This document shows positions 1 through 8,644 of a stretch of 64,000 bases of DNA, in pieces. Below the pieces are notes generated by a model. It saw only the letters and a program-made list of their open reading frames with translations. It was not told the DNA's origin and did not search any database. The position numbers and the translations under genes were made by a program. Where the stretch lies: NCBI RefSeq assembly GCF_037120705.1, contig NZ_JAWLJU010000002.1:2873501-2937500 (forward strand), written 5' to 3'. This DNA is from Pseudoalteromonas sp. UG3-2. GTDB taxonomy: Bacteria > Pseudomonadota > Gammaproteobacteria > Enterobacterales > Alteromonadaceae. The first letter of the stretch is position 1. Each line of letters opens with the position of its first letter.

Positions 1-177
1 GCTTTTCTTGGTTTTTTTACCGCAATTACTGCAAAAAATATTGCCGCTAAAGGTTAAGGTAATGTGTTTACCAAAGTAGTCATTCAGTGGAACCAAATCC
101 TCGCCAACTGGGAGTTGGTATTGAACCGGTTCAACCAGCTCGGATTTGAGCTTTTTAAGTGTGCCTTGAACTTGCAT
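1..177 (-). CDS. DUF2797 family protein, N-terminal part (runs off left edge)
   Basis: A reverse-strand frame opens with ATG at 175-177 and continues past base 1, giving 59 residues. It starts MQVQGTLKKL, then VGEDLVPLNDYFGKHI, then the Cys pair of FCSNCGKKTKK. These features match the N-terminus of DUF2797 proteins, whose role is unknown and whose Cys pairs suggest metal binding. Only the first CxxC is visible; the rest lies outside the window. It precedes purD on the same strand after a separate terminator, so it is probably its own unit. Confidence 0.75.
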   Translation of the reverse strand, partial: MQVQGTLKKLKSELVEPVQYQLPVGEDLVPLNDYFGKHITLTFSGNIFCSNCGKKTKKS

Positions 178-267
178 CTGTGCCCCTAGTGATGCTGATA
201 GCAATCCGGATTAATACTTGCTCAATTTGACGGAGCAAATTCGACGTTAACTGCGTTAAAAATTCCT

Positions 268-286
268 TATTTAGAACAACTAAATA
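268..286. repeat. Small intergenic palindrome
   Basis: TATTTAG and CTAAATA flank the 5-base loop AACAA. It lies in the AT-rich gap between the DUF2797 start and the purD terminator. The surrounding text (GCGTTAAAAATTCC just left) has the look of a dispersed Alteromonadales intergenic repeat, but I see only one copy here, so repeat status is inference. Confidence 0.35.
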
Positions 287-382
287 GCAAAAATTTCGCC
301 TAGTTATCGACCGAGTTTTCTTACCTCAAATAGAGCTTTTAATTAAGCGGCTTGATATCAAAAGTCGTAGCATAGCAGATCT

Positions 383-407
383 AAAAAGGCCAGCATAGTT
401 GCTGGCC
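383..407 (-). terminator. Intrinsic terminator of purD
   Basis: Perfect 8-bp stem GGCCAGCA/TGCTGGCC (388-395, 400-407) with a 4-base loop. On the minus strand it is followed directly by TTTTT. It sits 30 bases after the purD stop codon. Confidence 0.85.
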
Positions 408-437
408 TGATGTTAGTTTGGGGGTTAGCGCTGTTGC

Positions 438-1721
438 TTAGCTTTCCCGAACAACCGCACGGTGAGCGATATCAGTACGATATTCTACGCCATCCCAGTG
501 AATGTCTTTCACCAAAGAGTAGGCGCGTTTTTGCGCTTCAGTCACGGTGTGTCCAAGTGCCGTTGCACATAGTACACGGCCACCGGCAGTAACCACGTTC
601 TCGGCATCGGTTTTGGTACCCGCGTGGAATACTTTTTCGCCTTCAGGGTAGTTGACCTGTAAACCTGAGATAACATCGCCTTTAGGGTAGCTACCAGGAT
701 AGCCTTTAGCCGCCAATACTACGCCTACTGCAGCGCGAGGGTCGAAGTCGATGGTGGTTTTGTCCAACTCTTCACGGTTCGCCGCTTCAATTAGCTCAAC
801 TAAATCAGACTGCAAACGCAGCATGATAGGCTGGGTTTCTGGGTCGCCAAAACGACAGTTGTATTCGATCACCTTGGGTGTACCGTCAGCGGTGATCATT
901 AAGCCTGCGTATAAAAAGCCAGTGTATGGATGACCTTCAGCAGCCATACCCGCTACGGTTGGGTTGATCACCTCTGCCATAATGCGGTCGTGAACCTCAG
1001 GGGTTACTACTGGGGCAGGAGAGTATGCACCCATGCCACCTGTATTTGGCCCTTCATCGCCATCATAAGCGCGTTTGTGGTCTTGGCTAGTGGCAAATGG
1101 CAGAATATTTTTACCGTCAACCATAACGATAAACGAGGCTTCTTCACCTTCTAAAAATTCTTCAATTACCACGCGGCTGCCAGCTTCACCAAAGGCATTA
1201 CCAGCCAGCATATCGCGGATAGCGGCTTCAGCATCGGCTTCCGTCATTGCCACAATAACGCCCTTACCAGCGGCTAAGCCGTCGGCTTTAACGACAATGG
1301 GAGCACCTTGTGCTTTGACATAGGCAATGGCTGGCTCGATTTCTTCAAAGGTTTGATAAGCCGCCGTAGGAATATTATGGCGAGCTAAAAAGTCTTTGGT
1401 GAAAGATTTTGAACCTTCTAACTGCGCTGCCGCTTGGGTTGGACCAAAAATGGCCAGACCCGCTTCACGGAAGCGGTCGACCACACCCAGTACTAACGGG
1501 GCTTCAGGACCCACAATGGTAAGCTCTACTTGCTTTTGCTGAGCAAAATCAATTAATGCATCAATGTCTTCAACGGCAATTGAGACATTTTCTAACTTAG
1601 GTTCTAGGGCTGTACCAGCATTACCTGGTGCAACAAACACTGTTTTCACAGCGGGGTTTTGTGCGGCTTTGAACGCAAGCGCGTGCTCACGTCCGCCGCT
1701 GCCAATGACAAGTACATTCAT
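438..1721 (-). CDS. purD: Phosphoribosylamine-glycine ligase (GARS)
   Basis: Cytosolic ATP-grasp enzyme of de novo purine synthesis; it joins glycine to 5-phosphoribosylamine. The 427 residues match the usual family length. The N-terminal domain opens MNVLVIGSGGREHALA. The ATP-grasp core shows VVKADGLAAGKGVIVA around residue 145 and FGDPETQPIMLRL around residue 290, both family hallmarks. In many gammaproteobacteria purH and purD are one operon; here a lipoprotein gene lies between them and purH has its own terminator, so purD may share a transcript only with the methyltransferase gene 15 bases upstream. Confidence 0.97.
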   Translation of the reverse strand: MNVLVIGSGGREHALAFKAAQNPAVKTVFVAPGNAGTALEPKLENVSIAVEDIDALIDFAQQKQVELTIVGPEAPLVLGVVDRFREAGLAIFGPTQAAAQLEGSKSFTKDFLARHNIPTAAYQTFEEIEPAIAYVKAQGAPIVVKADGLAAGKGVIVAMTEADAEAAIRDMLAGNAFGEAGSRVVIEEFLEGEEASFIVMVDGKNILPFATSQDHKRAYDGDEGPNTGGMGAYSPAPVVTPEVHDRIMAEVINPTVAGMAAEGHPYTGFLYAGLMITADGTPKVIEYNCRFGDPETQPIMLRLQSDLVELIEAANREELDKTTIDFDPRAAVGVVLAAKGYPGSYPKGDVISGLQVNYPEGEKVFHAGTKTDAENVVTAGGRVLCATALGHTVTEAQKRAYSLVKDIHWDGVEYRTDIAHRAVVRES

Positions 1722-1736
1722 GGCGAAGTTTTCCTA

Positions 1737-2576
1737 TTAAAGCTTTTTGAATTTTAAGGTCATGCGGTCGCTTTCCCCAATCGCCTTATATTGCGCCGCT
1801 TTTTCTTCTCCCAGTGCTAGACGAGGAGGAAGTGTCCATACCCCTTTAGGGTGGTTGGCGCTATCTAGGGGGTTGGCGTTAATGTCGCTGCTTTCTACTA
1901 ATTCAAATCCAGCTTGCTTTGCAATATCAATCACATAACTTTGTTTCATGTAGCCTGATGATTTTTGATCAGCCAGTTTACGATGCTCTGGCAAGCGGTG
2001 TTCAACCACACCTAAAATACCACCTGGCTTGAGGGCTTTATTAAACGCTTGAAATGCGCTTAATACGCCTTCATCGCCTTTGCCCATATACCAGTTATGA
2101 ACGTTGCGGAACGTCAACACCATATCGGCACTGCCAGCTGGGGCAATGTCGGAGTGGCTTACCGGTGCAAACTCGGTGATCTTCACTTCACTGAAATCAG
2201 GGTTAGTGGCGACCTTTTCTTTATAGCCTTTCAGCGAGCGCTGATAATAACCAACCTCAGAGTCCGCAGGGAAGTGGGCGGCATAGTAGGTGCCTTGGCC
2301 TTTTACTAATGGTGCTAGGATTTCACTATACCAACCGCCGCCAGGGGCGATTTCAACCACTGTCATGCTGGGAGTAACACCGAAAAACGCCAGCGTTTGG
2401 GCTGGGTTGCGATATTGGTCGCGGGCGCGATAGTTGTCGCTACGGTTATCGTTATCGACTGCTTTAACAATAGCGCTTGGTAGCTGTGCAGATGTATCTG
2501 ATTGCGTCGCTTGGCATCCTACTAGGGTAGTAAAAACCGCTGCAGCGATAAGAGACTTAATACCTAGGTTCATCAT
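1737..2576 (-). CDS. Predicted SAM-dependent methyltransferase, lipoprotein (COG4798-like)
   Basis: 279 residues. The N-terminus MMNLGIKSLIAAAVFTTLVG followed by Cys is a lipoprotein signal, so the mature protein is probably anchored facing the periplasm. A class I methyltransferase fold follows: VVEIAPGGGWYSEILAPL is the SAM-binding glycine loop, MVLTFRNVHNWY the acidic/NPPY-like strand, and LKPGGILGVVEHR the next strand. Exported methyltransferases of this type have no settled substrate. It sits 15 bases upstream of purD on the same strand, so co-transcription is likely, though no purine link is evident. Confidence 0.75.
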   Translation of the reverse strand: MMNLGIKSLIAAAVFTTLVGCQATQSDTSAQLPSAIVKAVDNDNRSDNYRARDQYRNPAQTLAFFGVTPSMTVVEIAPGGGWYSEILAPLVKGQGTYYAAHFPADSEVGYYQRSLKGYKEKVATNPDFSEVKITEFAPVSHSDIAPAGSADMVLTFRNVHNWYMGKGDEGVLSAFQAFNKALKPGGILGVVEHRLPEHRKLADQKSSGYMKQSYVIDIAKQAGFELVESSDINANPLDSANHPKGVWTLPPRLALGEEKAAQYKAIGESDRMTLKFKKL

Positions 2577-2635
2577 TAGTTTCCTTCATTCTGTTATGAT
2601 TATGCTATCACCAGAGTACTGGAAATGAGTGAAAA

Positions 2636-2667
2636 CAAAAAGCGCGAAACGGTGAGTTTCGCGCTTT
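2636..2667 (-). terminator. Intrinsic terminator of purH
   Basis: 10-bp perfect stem AGCGCGAAAC/GTTTCGCGCT (2641-2650, 2656-2665) with loop GGTGA. Read on the minus strand it is followed by TTTTTGTTTT. It lies just past the purH stop and separates purH from the methyltransferase-purD pair. Confidence 0.85.
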
Positions 2668-2672
2668 AATGT

Positions 2673-4259
2673 TTAGTGGCGGAAGTGGCGCATGCCAGTA
2701 AAGACCATGGCCATGCCCGCTTCATCAGCGGCAGCAATGACTTCTTCATCTCGCATTGAGCCGCCGGGCTGAATAACCGCCGTAATGCCGGCCTCTGCCG
2801 CGGCATCGATGCCATCGCGGAATGGGAAGAAGGCATCTGAAGCCATTACCGACCCCGGCACTTCTAAGTTTTCATCAGCCGCTTTAATACCGGCTATTTT
2901 AGCCGAGTAAACGCGACTCATTTGACCCGCACCCACACCAATGGTCATGCCATCACGGGCATAGACAATGGCATTGGATTTAACAAATTTAGCGACCTTC
3001 CAGCAGAACAACAGATCTTTTAACTCTTGTTCAGTAGGCTGGCGTTTAGAAACCACTTTCAGGTCATCTAACCCCACCATGCCTTGATCACGGTCTTGCA
3101 CTAAGATACCGCCATTGACGCGCTTGATGTCAGTGCCGGTGGTTTTGGTTGACCATTGGCCACACTCTAGTAGGCGTACGTTCTTCTTCGCTGCCACGAT
3201 CTGTGCCGCTTCTTCAGAAATGCTTGGAGCAATAATCACTTCTACAAACTGGCGCGCAACAATGGCTTCTGCGGTATCGCCGTCTAGCTCACGGTTAAAG
3301 GCAATAATACCGCCAAACGCTGAAGTAGGGTCGGTTTTAAAGGCACGGTCGTAGGCGGCAAGAATATTGTCATCTACCGCAACACCACACGGGTTCGCGT
3401 GCTTCACAATAACACACGCCGGTTGCTCAAATTCTTTCACGCATTCAAGCGCGGCGTCAGTGTCGGCGATGTTATTGTAAGATAACGCTTTACCTTGTAG
3501 CTGCTTCGCGGTGGCAACTGAGGCCTCTTCAATGTCGTTTTCAACATAGAAAGCGGCGTCTTGGTGTGAGTTTTCACCGTAGCGCATGTCTTGCTTTTTG
3601 GTAAATTGCATATTGATGGTGCGTGGGAACTTGGTTTCCTCGGCAGCTTCTTCGGTGTGATCTGGTACCATCTTGCCGAAGTAGTTGGCAATCATGCCAT
3701 CGTACTGTGCGGTATGCTCATAGGCGGCAATAGCAAGGTCAAAGCGGGTTTTATAAGTAGTTGAGCCCTGGTTGGCTTTCATCTCATTGATTACGCGGCC
3801 ATAGTCTTTGGCATTAACCACAATGGTAACGTCTTTGTGGTTTTTTGCTGCGGCACGAACCATAGTTGGGCCACCAATATCAATATTTTCGATAGCGTCT
3901 TCCAGTGAGCAGTCAGCTTTCGCAACTGTTTGTGCGAAGGGGTATAAGTTGACTACTACCATGTCGATCGCTGAAATATTATTTTCAGTCATCACGTCTT
4001 CGTCTTGGCCGCGACGTCCTAGAATACCGCCGTGAACTTTCGGGTGAAGTGTCTTTACGCGACCATCCATGATCTCTGGGTGGCCAGTGTAATCAGAAAC
4101 TTCTGTTACCTTAATGCCGTTGTCTGCAAGGAGTTTACAGGTACCGCCAGTTGATAAAATTTCAACGCCTTGGGCTGCAAGGGCTGAGGCGAATTCAACG
4201 ATACCGGTTTTGTCTGACACGCTTAATAGGGCGCGACGAATTGGACGATGTATATCCAT
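2673..4259 (-). CDS. purH: Bifunctional AICAR formyltransferase / IMP cyclohydrolase
   Basis: Catalyses the last two steps to IMP. The 528 residues are full length. The N-terminal MGS-like cyclohydrolase domain starts [20 protein letters not shown]; the C-terminal transformylase domain has the catalytic KHANPCGVA segment and the terminal [13 protein letters not shown] and [11 protein letters not shown] blocks. No PurR-type operator was recognised in the 540-base upstream gap. It is monocistronic by its own strong terminator. Confidence 0.97.
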   Translation of the reverse strand: MDIHRPIRRALLSVSDKTGIVEFASALAAQGVEILSTGGTCKLLADNGIKVTEVSDYTGHPEIMDGRVKTLHPKVHGGILGRRGQDEDVMTENNISAIDMVVVNLYPFAQTVAKADCSLEDAIENIDIGGPTMVRAAAKNHKDVTIVVNAKDYGRVINEMKANQGSTTYKTRFDLAIAAYEHTAQYDGMIANYFGKMVPDHTEEAAEETKFPRTINMQFTKKQDMRYGENSHQDAAFYVENDIEEASVATAKQLQGKALSYNNIADTDAALECVKEFEQPACVIVKHANPCGVAVDDNILAAYDRAFKTDPTSAFGGIIAFNRELDGDTAEAIVARQFVEVIIAPSISEEAAQIVAAKKNVRLLECGQWSTKTTGTDIKRVNGGILVQDRDQGMVGLDDLKVVSKRQPTEQELKDLLFCWKVAKFVKSNAIVYARDGMTIGVGAGQMSRVYSAKIAGIKAADENLEVPGSVMASDAFFPFRDGIDAAAEAGITAVIQPGGSMRDEEVIAAADEAGMAMVFTGMRHFRH

Positions 4260-4799
4260 GATGGTTCAGGTTTCCTCAATGATTAGTTAAGGGCTAGCTT
4301 AGAAAGACGCTATTTTAACGCATTATGGCGCAGAAGACGATGCATATTGCCGTGATAAAGGTGAGAAAAAAGTGATAAAGAAAGGATAAATGTCCGTTTT
4401 ATAGCTTTTTGTCTGGGCTATTCAGTTACTTTGCTGCAAATTGTAAGGGGTTATTGACTGTGCTTCGGCTAAGAGCAAGTCCAGAACATCCAAGTGTCAC
4501 GCAGCGACATATTAGGTTTGATAGTTTCAGTAGGCACCAGTGGTAAGCTGGCCAACGGTGCAGCGATCTTAAAAAATTACTTAGTGAGTCAATACGAGTG
4601 CAGCTTTATAACCATGCATCGCGCCTGGTCTAAGCTTAATCCGCTTAATTAGTTTAGCTTGTTTATGTGGTGTGTTTAATTGATGTTAACAGTTGTTGCT
4701 TTTGTGTTTTTCTGTTGTTATGTTGGTCGTGTTGCTCATTTAATGAGTAGCTTTACAAATATATAAGTTCTACAACAGAATTTTTTTAAGGAATATACA
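4260..4799. other. 540-base gap between divergent purH and the peptide cassette
   Basis: This gap must hold the purH promoter (minus) and the promoter of the peptide cassette (plus). The right part (4620-4799) is strongly AT-rich with T-runs. I found no convincing -35/-10 pair, operator or RNA. A stop-free plus-strand stretch near 4460-4650 lacks a start codon and a recognisable family. Confidence 0.4.
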
Positions 4800-4976
4800 A
4801 TGTCATTTATTTTAAAACATAGAGAACATTCAGAAGCCGCTTTCCAAGAATTGCACGCTGAGGAATTAGAGAAAATTGCTGGTGGTGCGGCGCAGCAAAA
4901 GGCTTCAATGAATACTTATACCACTGGGGATAAGGATGGAGATGGAAATATGGATTTTGATGGATCCGATGATTAA
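4800..4976 (+). CDS. Candidate graspetide (RiPP) precursor peptide, 58 aa
   Basis: A 58-residue frame with ATG at 4800 and an AAGGA ribosome site seven bases upstream. The N-terminal half (MSFILKHREH, then HAEELEKIAGG at 20-29) is leader-like: acidic, helical, ending in Gly-Gly like double-glycine bacteriocin leaders. The predicted core A30-D58 has hydroxyl residues S36, T39, Y40, T41, T42 and S56 and seven Asp, the donor/acceptor set for side-chain ester formation. Residues 44-54 follow Asp-x-Asp-x-Asp-Gly-x-Met-Asp-x-Asp, the spacing of an EF-hand loop. The next gene is a MvdD-like ATP-grasp ligase, which supports a RiPP role. I know no exact relative; product and cleavage site are inference. 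Confidence 0.75.
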   Translation: MSFILKHREHSEAAFQELHAEELEKIAGGAAQQKASMNTYTTGDKDGDGNMDFDGSDD

Positions 4977-4997
4977 TTTATCCATTTGACTAGTTAC

Positions 4998-5025
4998 TTC
5001 CGATAGTTTTTTGTTGTTATCGGAA
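4998..5025 (+). promoter_or_regulatory. Hairpin between precursor and ligase genes
   Basis: Perfect 8-bp stem TTCCGATA/TATCGGAA (4998-5005, 5018-5025) with a T-rich 12-base loop, in the 67-base gap after the precursor stop. It lacks a following T-run, so partial termination or 3'-end protection of a short precursor mRNA is more likely than full termination. This would give excess peptide over enzyme, as is common for RiPP operons. Confidence 0.6.
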
Positions 5026-5043
5026 TTTAGAAGAAGTTTACAT

Positions 5044-6039
5044 ATGAGCAACTTAGACAGAGCAATTCTAATACTTGGCACGGAGGACGATCCTCATGTA
5101 TCCAGAGTGTCCAAAAGACTTCAAAGCCACTTTAAAGCAAACGTAATAACGCTAGATTATTTGAATGGAGTAAAGTTTTCTTGCTCATTAAATCAGCATA
5201 ATGAGCTAAAAGTTGTTATTGATGGTCAAGTTCTGCCTAAAAAGCTTTTGATTTGGGATCGAGATAAAATTTTACCTGGCACTCACGCCTACTTAAAGGG
5301 TGATGATAATAATAGTAAACACTGGGCAGCAAGAGAGTGGAAAGCTTTGTTTAAGCTACTTTCAGGCTTTAACAAAAGCTACACTATTAACACCTTAGAG
5401 GCTAAAAGTTGCCTATTAAAACCTTATCAGCAGATTATTGCCCATGACTCAGGCTTTTGCACTCCCACCACGTTAATCACAAACCATAAGCAGGATTTAA
5501 TTCGTTTTTCTGAAGAGAGTCAAAGCGGTTTGATCATGAAGTCTCTTTCGGGTGGAAATTTTGTCAAGGTACATGATGATGGCAGTGAGTCCTATCAAAA
5601 CGTGATGACCATGCGTGTGTCCGAATCAACTATAAGAGAGCTAGATGAACAAGATTTACAATATCACCCTCATTTTTTTCAAAATGAAATTGATAAAGAG
5701 TATGAACTTAGGGTTGTTGTGATTAACCAAGATATCTTTGCTTTTTCAATAAACTCTCAAGAAAGCTCTTTAACAGAGTTAGATTGGAGAAGAGGTATAT
5801 CTAAGCTAGATTACGAGCTAATTAAGCTTCCGGAGAGTACTATCAGTTGCATCAATAAATTTATGAAAAATATGAAGCTCTTTACGGGTAGTTTAGACTT
5901 GATAGTTGATAAAAAAGGCCAGACATTTTTTATCGAGTGTAACCAAGATGGTGCATGGGGCTGGCTGGATGATGTTTTATCTGGTGATATTGCGAATTCA
6001 TTTGCGAAGAATATTTTTCAGAGATTAAGTGAACTTTAA
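5044..6039 (+). CDS. MvdD-like ATP-grasp peptide ligase (graspetide synthetase candidate)
   Basis: 331 residues from the ATG at 5044, chosen for the AGAAG ribosome site; an upstream in-frame TTG at 5011 falls inside the hairpin loop. The N-terminal pre-ATP-grasp domain begins AILILGTEDDPHV. ATP-grasp features in order: MKSLSGG at 165-171, HFFQNEIDKEYELRVVVI at 210-227, IFAFSINSQ then DWRR at 247-250, SLDLIVD at 283-289, and FFIECNQDGAWGW at 295-307 with E298 and N300 as likely Mg ligands. The order and the ELR...SQ...DWRR...E-x-N-x-x-G-x-W pattern are those of the microviridin ligases MvdC/MvdD, which make omega-ester or omega-amide bonds between side chains of a leader-bearing peptide. The preceding 58-residue peptide is the natural substrate. 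Confidence 0.85.
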   Translation: MSNLDRAILILGTEDDPHVSRVSKRLQSHFKANVITLDYLNGVKFSCSLNQHNELKVVIDGQVLPKKLLIWDRDKILPGTHAYLKGDDNNSKHWAAREWKALFKLLSGFNKSYTINTLEAKSCLLKPYQQIIAHDSGFCTPTTLITNHKQDLIRFSEESQSGLIMKSLSGGNFVKVHDDGSESYQNVMTMRVSESTIRELDEQDLQYHPHFFQNEIDKEYELRVVVINQDIFAFSINSQESSLTELDWRRGISKLDYELIKLPESTISCINKFMKNMKLFTGSLDLIVDKKGQTFFIECNQDGAWGWLDDVLSGDIANSFAKNIFQRLSEL

Positions 6040-7294
6040 GCGTATGCTGTTTTGTTTTGCAAATAGGTATTTAACTTTTACAATTTTTATTATACTTCTT
6101 AGCTGTTCTTTCAGCTGTTTTTCCACACCCCTCCAAGAACAGAAATTTAAAGCTGCATTTCAAAAGCACCAAGCAATTCCATCACTAGAAAATTATATAG
6201 AACTAAGAAATAGCTATTCATTAATCGATAGAGAGCAGACTGACTTGCAAAAGCGGTGGATGTTTGCTCAGCAGATAGCTGCAGTAGACACATTTTATGG
6301 TCGATACATAGATGCTGAGAGTAGGTTATATAAAGTAAGGCCTAACTATGGTAAGGCCAAACAGTGCCCAGGCGATAGCGACTCAGCTGTAGCAGCGATA
6401 GAGACTCTAAGCACACTTTTAAATGACACTGAGCTACTTTTAATTAATGAGTCTCATACGCGCTTATCAACTCGAAGTTTTAACTTAAGAATATTAAGTA
6501 TGTTAAAAGGAAGTGGGTTTACCCACTTAGCTATTGAAGCTCTTTCTGATCGAATTGAGACAAGTCAGGTGTTAAGAAATTGGGTGCCTCAAGCAAATGG
6601 TGATTTCGGTTACTACACGAGTGAACCTTTGATGGCCGAAATTATCAGGGAAGCGCAGAAATTAGGCTTTGTTCTAATTGCTTATGATGATTTCCCCAAA
6701 GGAGGCAGAGAAGCACGGGAGGAGTATCAGGCGACATCTATTGCAAGTATAGTTAATGACAATAAAACGGCCAAGGTTGTGGTGTTAGCTGGTTATTCTC
6801 ATATTTACCGTAATAACGGTTGGATGGCTGAGCGGTTGGTGAGAAAGATTAACAAAAAGCTTCTATCGGTAGATCAAGTAAGGTTTTTAAATGGCTGCTC
6901 TAATTTTGAGCAAAGCATCCGCTTCCCTTATTTTATTCAGGATAAAGAAGGGAATATTTGGAGTGATAGACCTGATAGGGTTGATGTAAGTGTGATCCAT
7001 AAAACTATTATTGATCCACAAACTAGAAGGCCCTCTTGGTTGGGCTTAAATAAAAAATACAAACCAATAAAGGTAGATAAAAGAGAGTGTAATAATAGCT
7101 TTCCATGCTTAATTTCAGTGTATTATTCAAATGAAAGTAACACCGCCACTCCTGCCGCAAAAAGATTTTTGGAAAGTGAGAATGACTCTAGTTGGATTTT
7201 TCTCGCTCCAGGAAAGTATAGATATAAAATTGTGAATAATGATGGAAGAGTAAAACGCCGAGTTTTTTCAGTAGCTTATACAGGGGGAGAGTGA
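6029..7294 (+). CDS. Secreted GX2H / erythromycin-esterase-ChaN-like protein
   Basis: 421 residues from GTG 6029, overlapping the ligase gene by 11 bases; ATG 6044 is the alternative start. A signal sequence (FTIFIILLSCSFSCFS, about 17-32) directs export; a Cys near the cleavage point leaves a lipoprotein possible. Residues 133-265 resemble the EreA/ChaN/TIKI fold: LLLINESH (N140-H143), LAIEAL with E170, LIAYDD (217-221), and VVVLAGYSHIYR with GYSH at 255-258. The last fits the GX2H metal motif, and the first is a variant with Asn for Gly. The C-terminal 100 residues look beta-rich. Linkage to the ligase suggests it acts on the exported peptide (processing, binding or self-protection), which is inference. 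Confidence 0.65.
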   Translation: MNFKRMLFCFANRYLTFTIFIILLSCSFSCFSTPLQEQKFKAAFQKHQAIPSLENYIELRNSYSLIDREQTDLQKRWMFAQQIAAVDTFYGRYIDAESRLYKVRPNYGKAKQCPGDSDSAVAAIETLSTLLNDTELLLINESHTRLSTRSFNLRILSMLKGSGFTHLAIEALSDRIETSQVLRNWVPQANGDFGYYTSEPLMAEIIREAQKLGFVLIAYDDFPKGGREAREEYQATSIASIVNDNKTAKVVVLAGYSHIYRNNGWMAERLVRKINKKLLSVDQVRFLNGCSNFEQSIRFPYFIQDKEGNIWSDRPDRVDVSVIHKTIIDPQTRRPSWLGLNKKYKPIKVDKRECNNSFPCLISVYYSNESNTATPAAKRFLESENDSSWIFLAPGKYRYKIVNNDGRVKRRVFSVAYTGGE

Positions 7295-8053
7295 GGGAAG
7301 CAAAACTCTGTTTCAAACGATAACGCCTAAATATCTATGTATTTATTTAGAGGAGAGTATCAAAGTAGGTCGCCTACTGCGATAATACCATGTTTCAATT
7401 TTGGGTTGGCATTGTCAAGCTTTCAACGTATGCACTGTCCCAGTATAAAGCAGTTTCATCAAGCCACTTTCACTAAGGAACCGTATTTAGTTTTGTTAAG
7501 TTAAGAAAGTTAAGGGCGCTGTAACCTTCCAGAAAATCGGGGCTGTTATTAGTAGAGAGTTCTGATGTAATAAAAATAAAGTAATGGCATTTTCTATGCG
7601 CAAATCATGATATCTAGACAGTCAGCTCCTGCGATGTTGAAGCAGAAAATGATACTGCTGTATACCTAGCTAAATAAGCCTACTAAGAACACTTACAACG
7701 AACTTTTTAACAGCACAGTTCGTCATGCATGTCGCCACGCACTAGATTTACATGCGTTAAGTAGGCACAAAAACTTGCTAATGAATGAGTTTGAATATAT
7801 AACAACGAAAGGCCAAATTATGGCCATTGGCTGGATCCCACCCAAGTTTTTAACGAAAGCGGTTCACTAGTTCTACTAATAACTGCTGCTTAAAATGGGG
7901 AAACTACAATTCCGCTAGTCCTACTCACTAAAAGTATGTTTATATCCAAACTAGTTTTTTAGTTTACGTCATAAATCAGGGATAGCGTTATTTAACTATT
8001 TTTTATGGCTAACACTAAGCGTAGATTATTAAGACATTTTATTTAGAGGTTAT
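7295..8053. other. 759-base AT-rich gap, no gene recognised
   Basis: Stop codons are dense in all frames and no frame has both a ribosome site and a plausible peptide. Only weak inverted repeats occur (for example GCCTACT at 7678 and AGTAGGC at 7760). No second precursor peptide or transporter was found. It may be decayed accessory DNA. Confidence 0.4.
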
Positions 8054-8488
8054 ATGAAAAAAATCGTTGCAGCAGTGCTCACTCTGGGTTTATCAGGTTG
8101 TGCTAGCACGCATATTCAAAAGGGAGTTGATGTCTCAAAAAAAAGCAGTTTCGCGGTGATAAAAACAGAGACAGAAAAGGAACATACGTTTTTAACCGGG
8201 CTCGATCAGCGTGTTGTAATAAAGTCTCTTAATGGAGAAATGTTAGCGCTTCCCGGGAATGTTTATCCTGCCCCAGATGTTTTAAATGTTGCAAGCGGTG
8301 TCCACAAGGTAGAAGTCCAATATCGCTATAAGAACTCATACGCAAACGGCTGCGTCTGGATAGATGCTAAAGCAGGCAATAGTTACTTGATAAGAAGAAA
8401 GCTTGTAAACTATGCAGTGACGTTCTGGGTTGAAAATACAGATACCAACGAAGTGGTAGGTGGTATTTGCGGTACGGAGCCTACATAA
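8054..8488 (+). CDS. Small lipoprotein of unknown function
   Basis: 144 residues with a clear lipoprotein signal MKKIVAAVLTLGLSGC; Cys16 would be lipidated. An AGAGGT ribosome site lies seven bases before the ATG. The mature part is beta-rich; HKVEVQYRYKNS followed by GNSYLIRRKL resembles the PEGA-like/DUF2846-type carbohydrate-facing lipoproteins, but I cannot assign it. C-terminal Cys residues (CVWIDA, GGICGTEPT) could pair in the periplasm. It stands alone at the right side of the accessory island. Confidence 0.7.
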   Translation: MKKIVAAVLTLGLSGCASTHIQKGVDVSKKSSFAVIKTETEKEHTFLTGLDQRVVIKSLNGEMLALPGNVYPAPDVLNVASGVHKVEVQYRYKNSYANGCVWIDAKAGNSYLIRRKLVNYAVTFWVENTDTNEVVGGICGTEPT

Positions 8489-8582
8489 GCTTTATTTAGG
8501 AAGTTTGCTTGGAGTGAACTCAATTGATATAAAGGACTACTAATTAAGCTAGATTGAATTCAGCTGATGATTCTTATTAAGA

Positions 8583-8644
8583 AGCTGTTGATCTGTATAT
8601 TCGCCGGATTCGTTTGAGCATCGGGCTTTAAAAGATCAACAGCT
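8583..8644. repeat. 12-bp perfect inverted repeat beyond fis
   Basis: AGCTGTTGATCT (8583-8594) and AGATCAACAGCT (8633-8644) are exact reverse complements separated by 38 bases. It lies just past the fis stop (minus) and may be its terminator or RNA-end structure, although the loop is unusually long. It also marks the right edge of the accessory island. Confidence 0.5.

Noticed and set aside
4460..4650. Stop-free plus-strand stretch before the peptide precursor
   Set aside because: No start codon with a ribosome site and no recognisable family; probably chance.
7295..8053. Second RiPP precursor or exporter gene after the peptide cassette
   Set aside because: Only very short frames such as an 11-codon one at about 7634; none with leader-like sequence or membrane segments.
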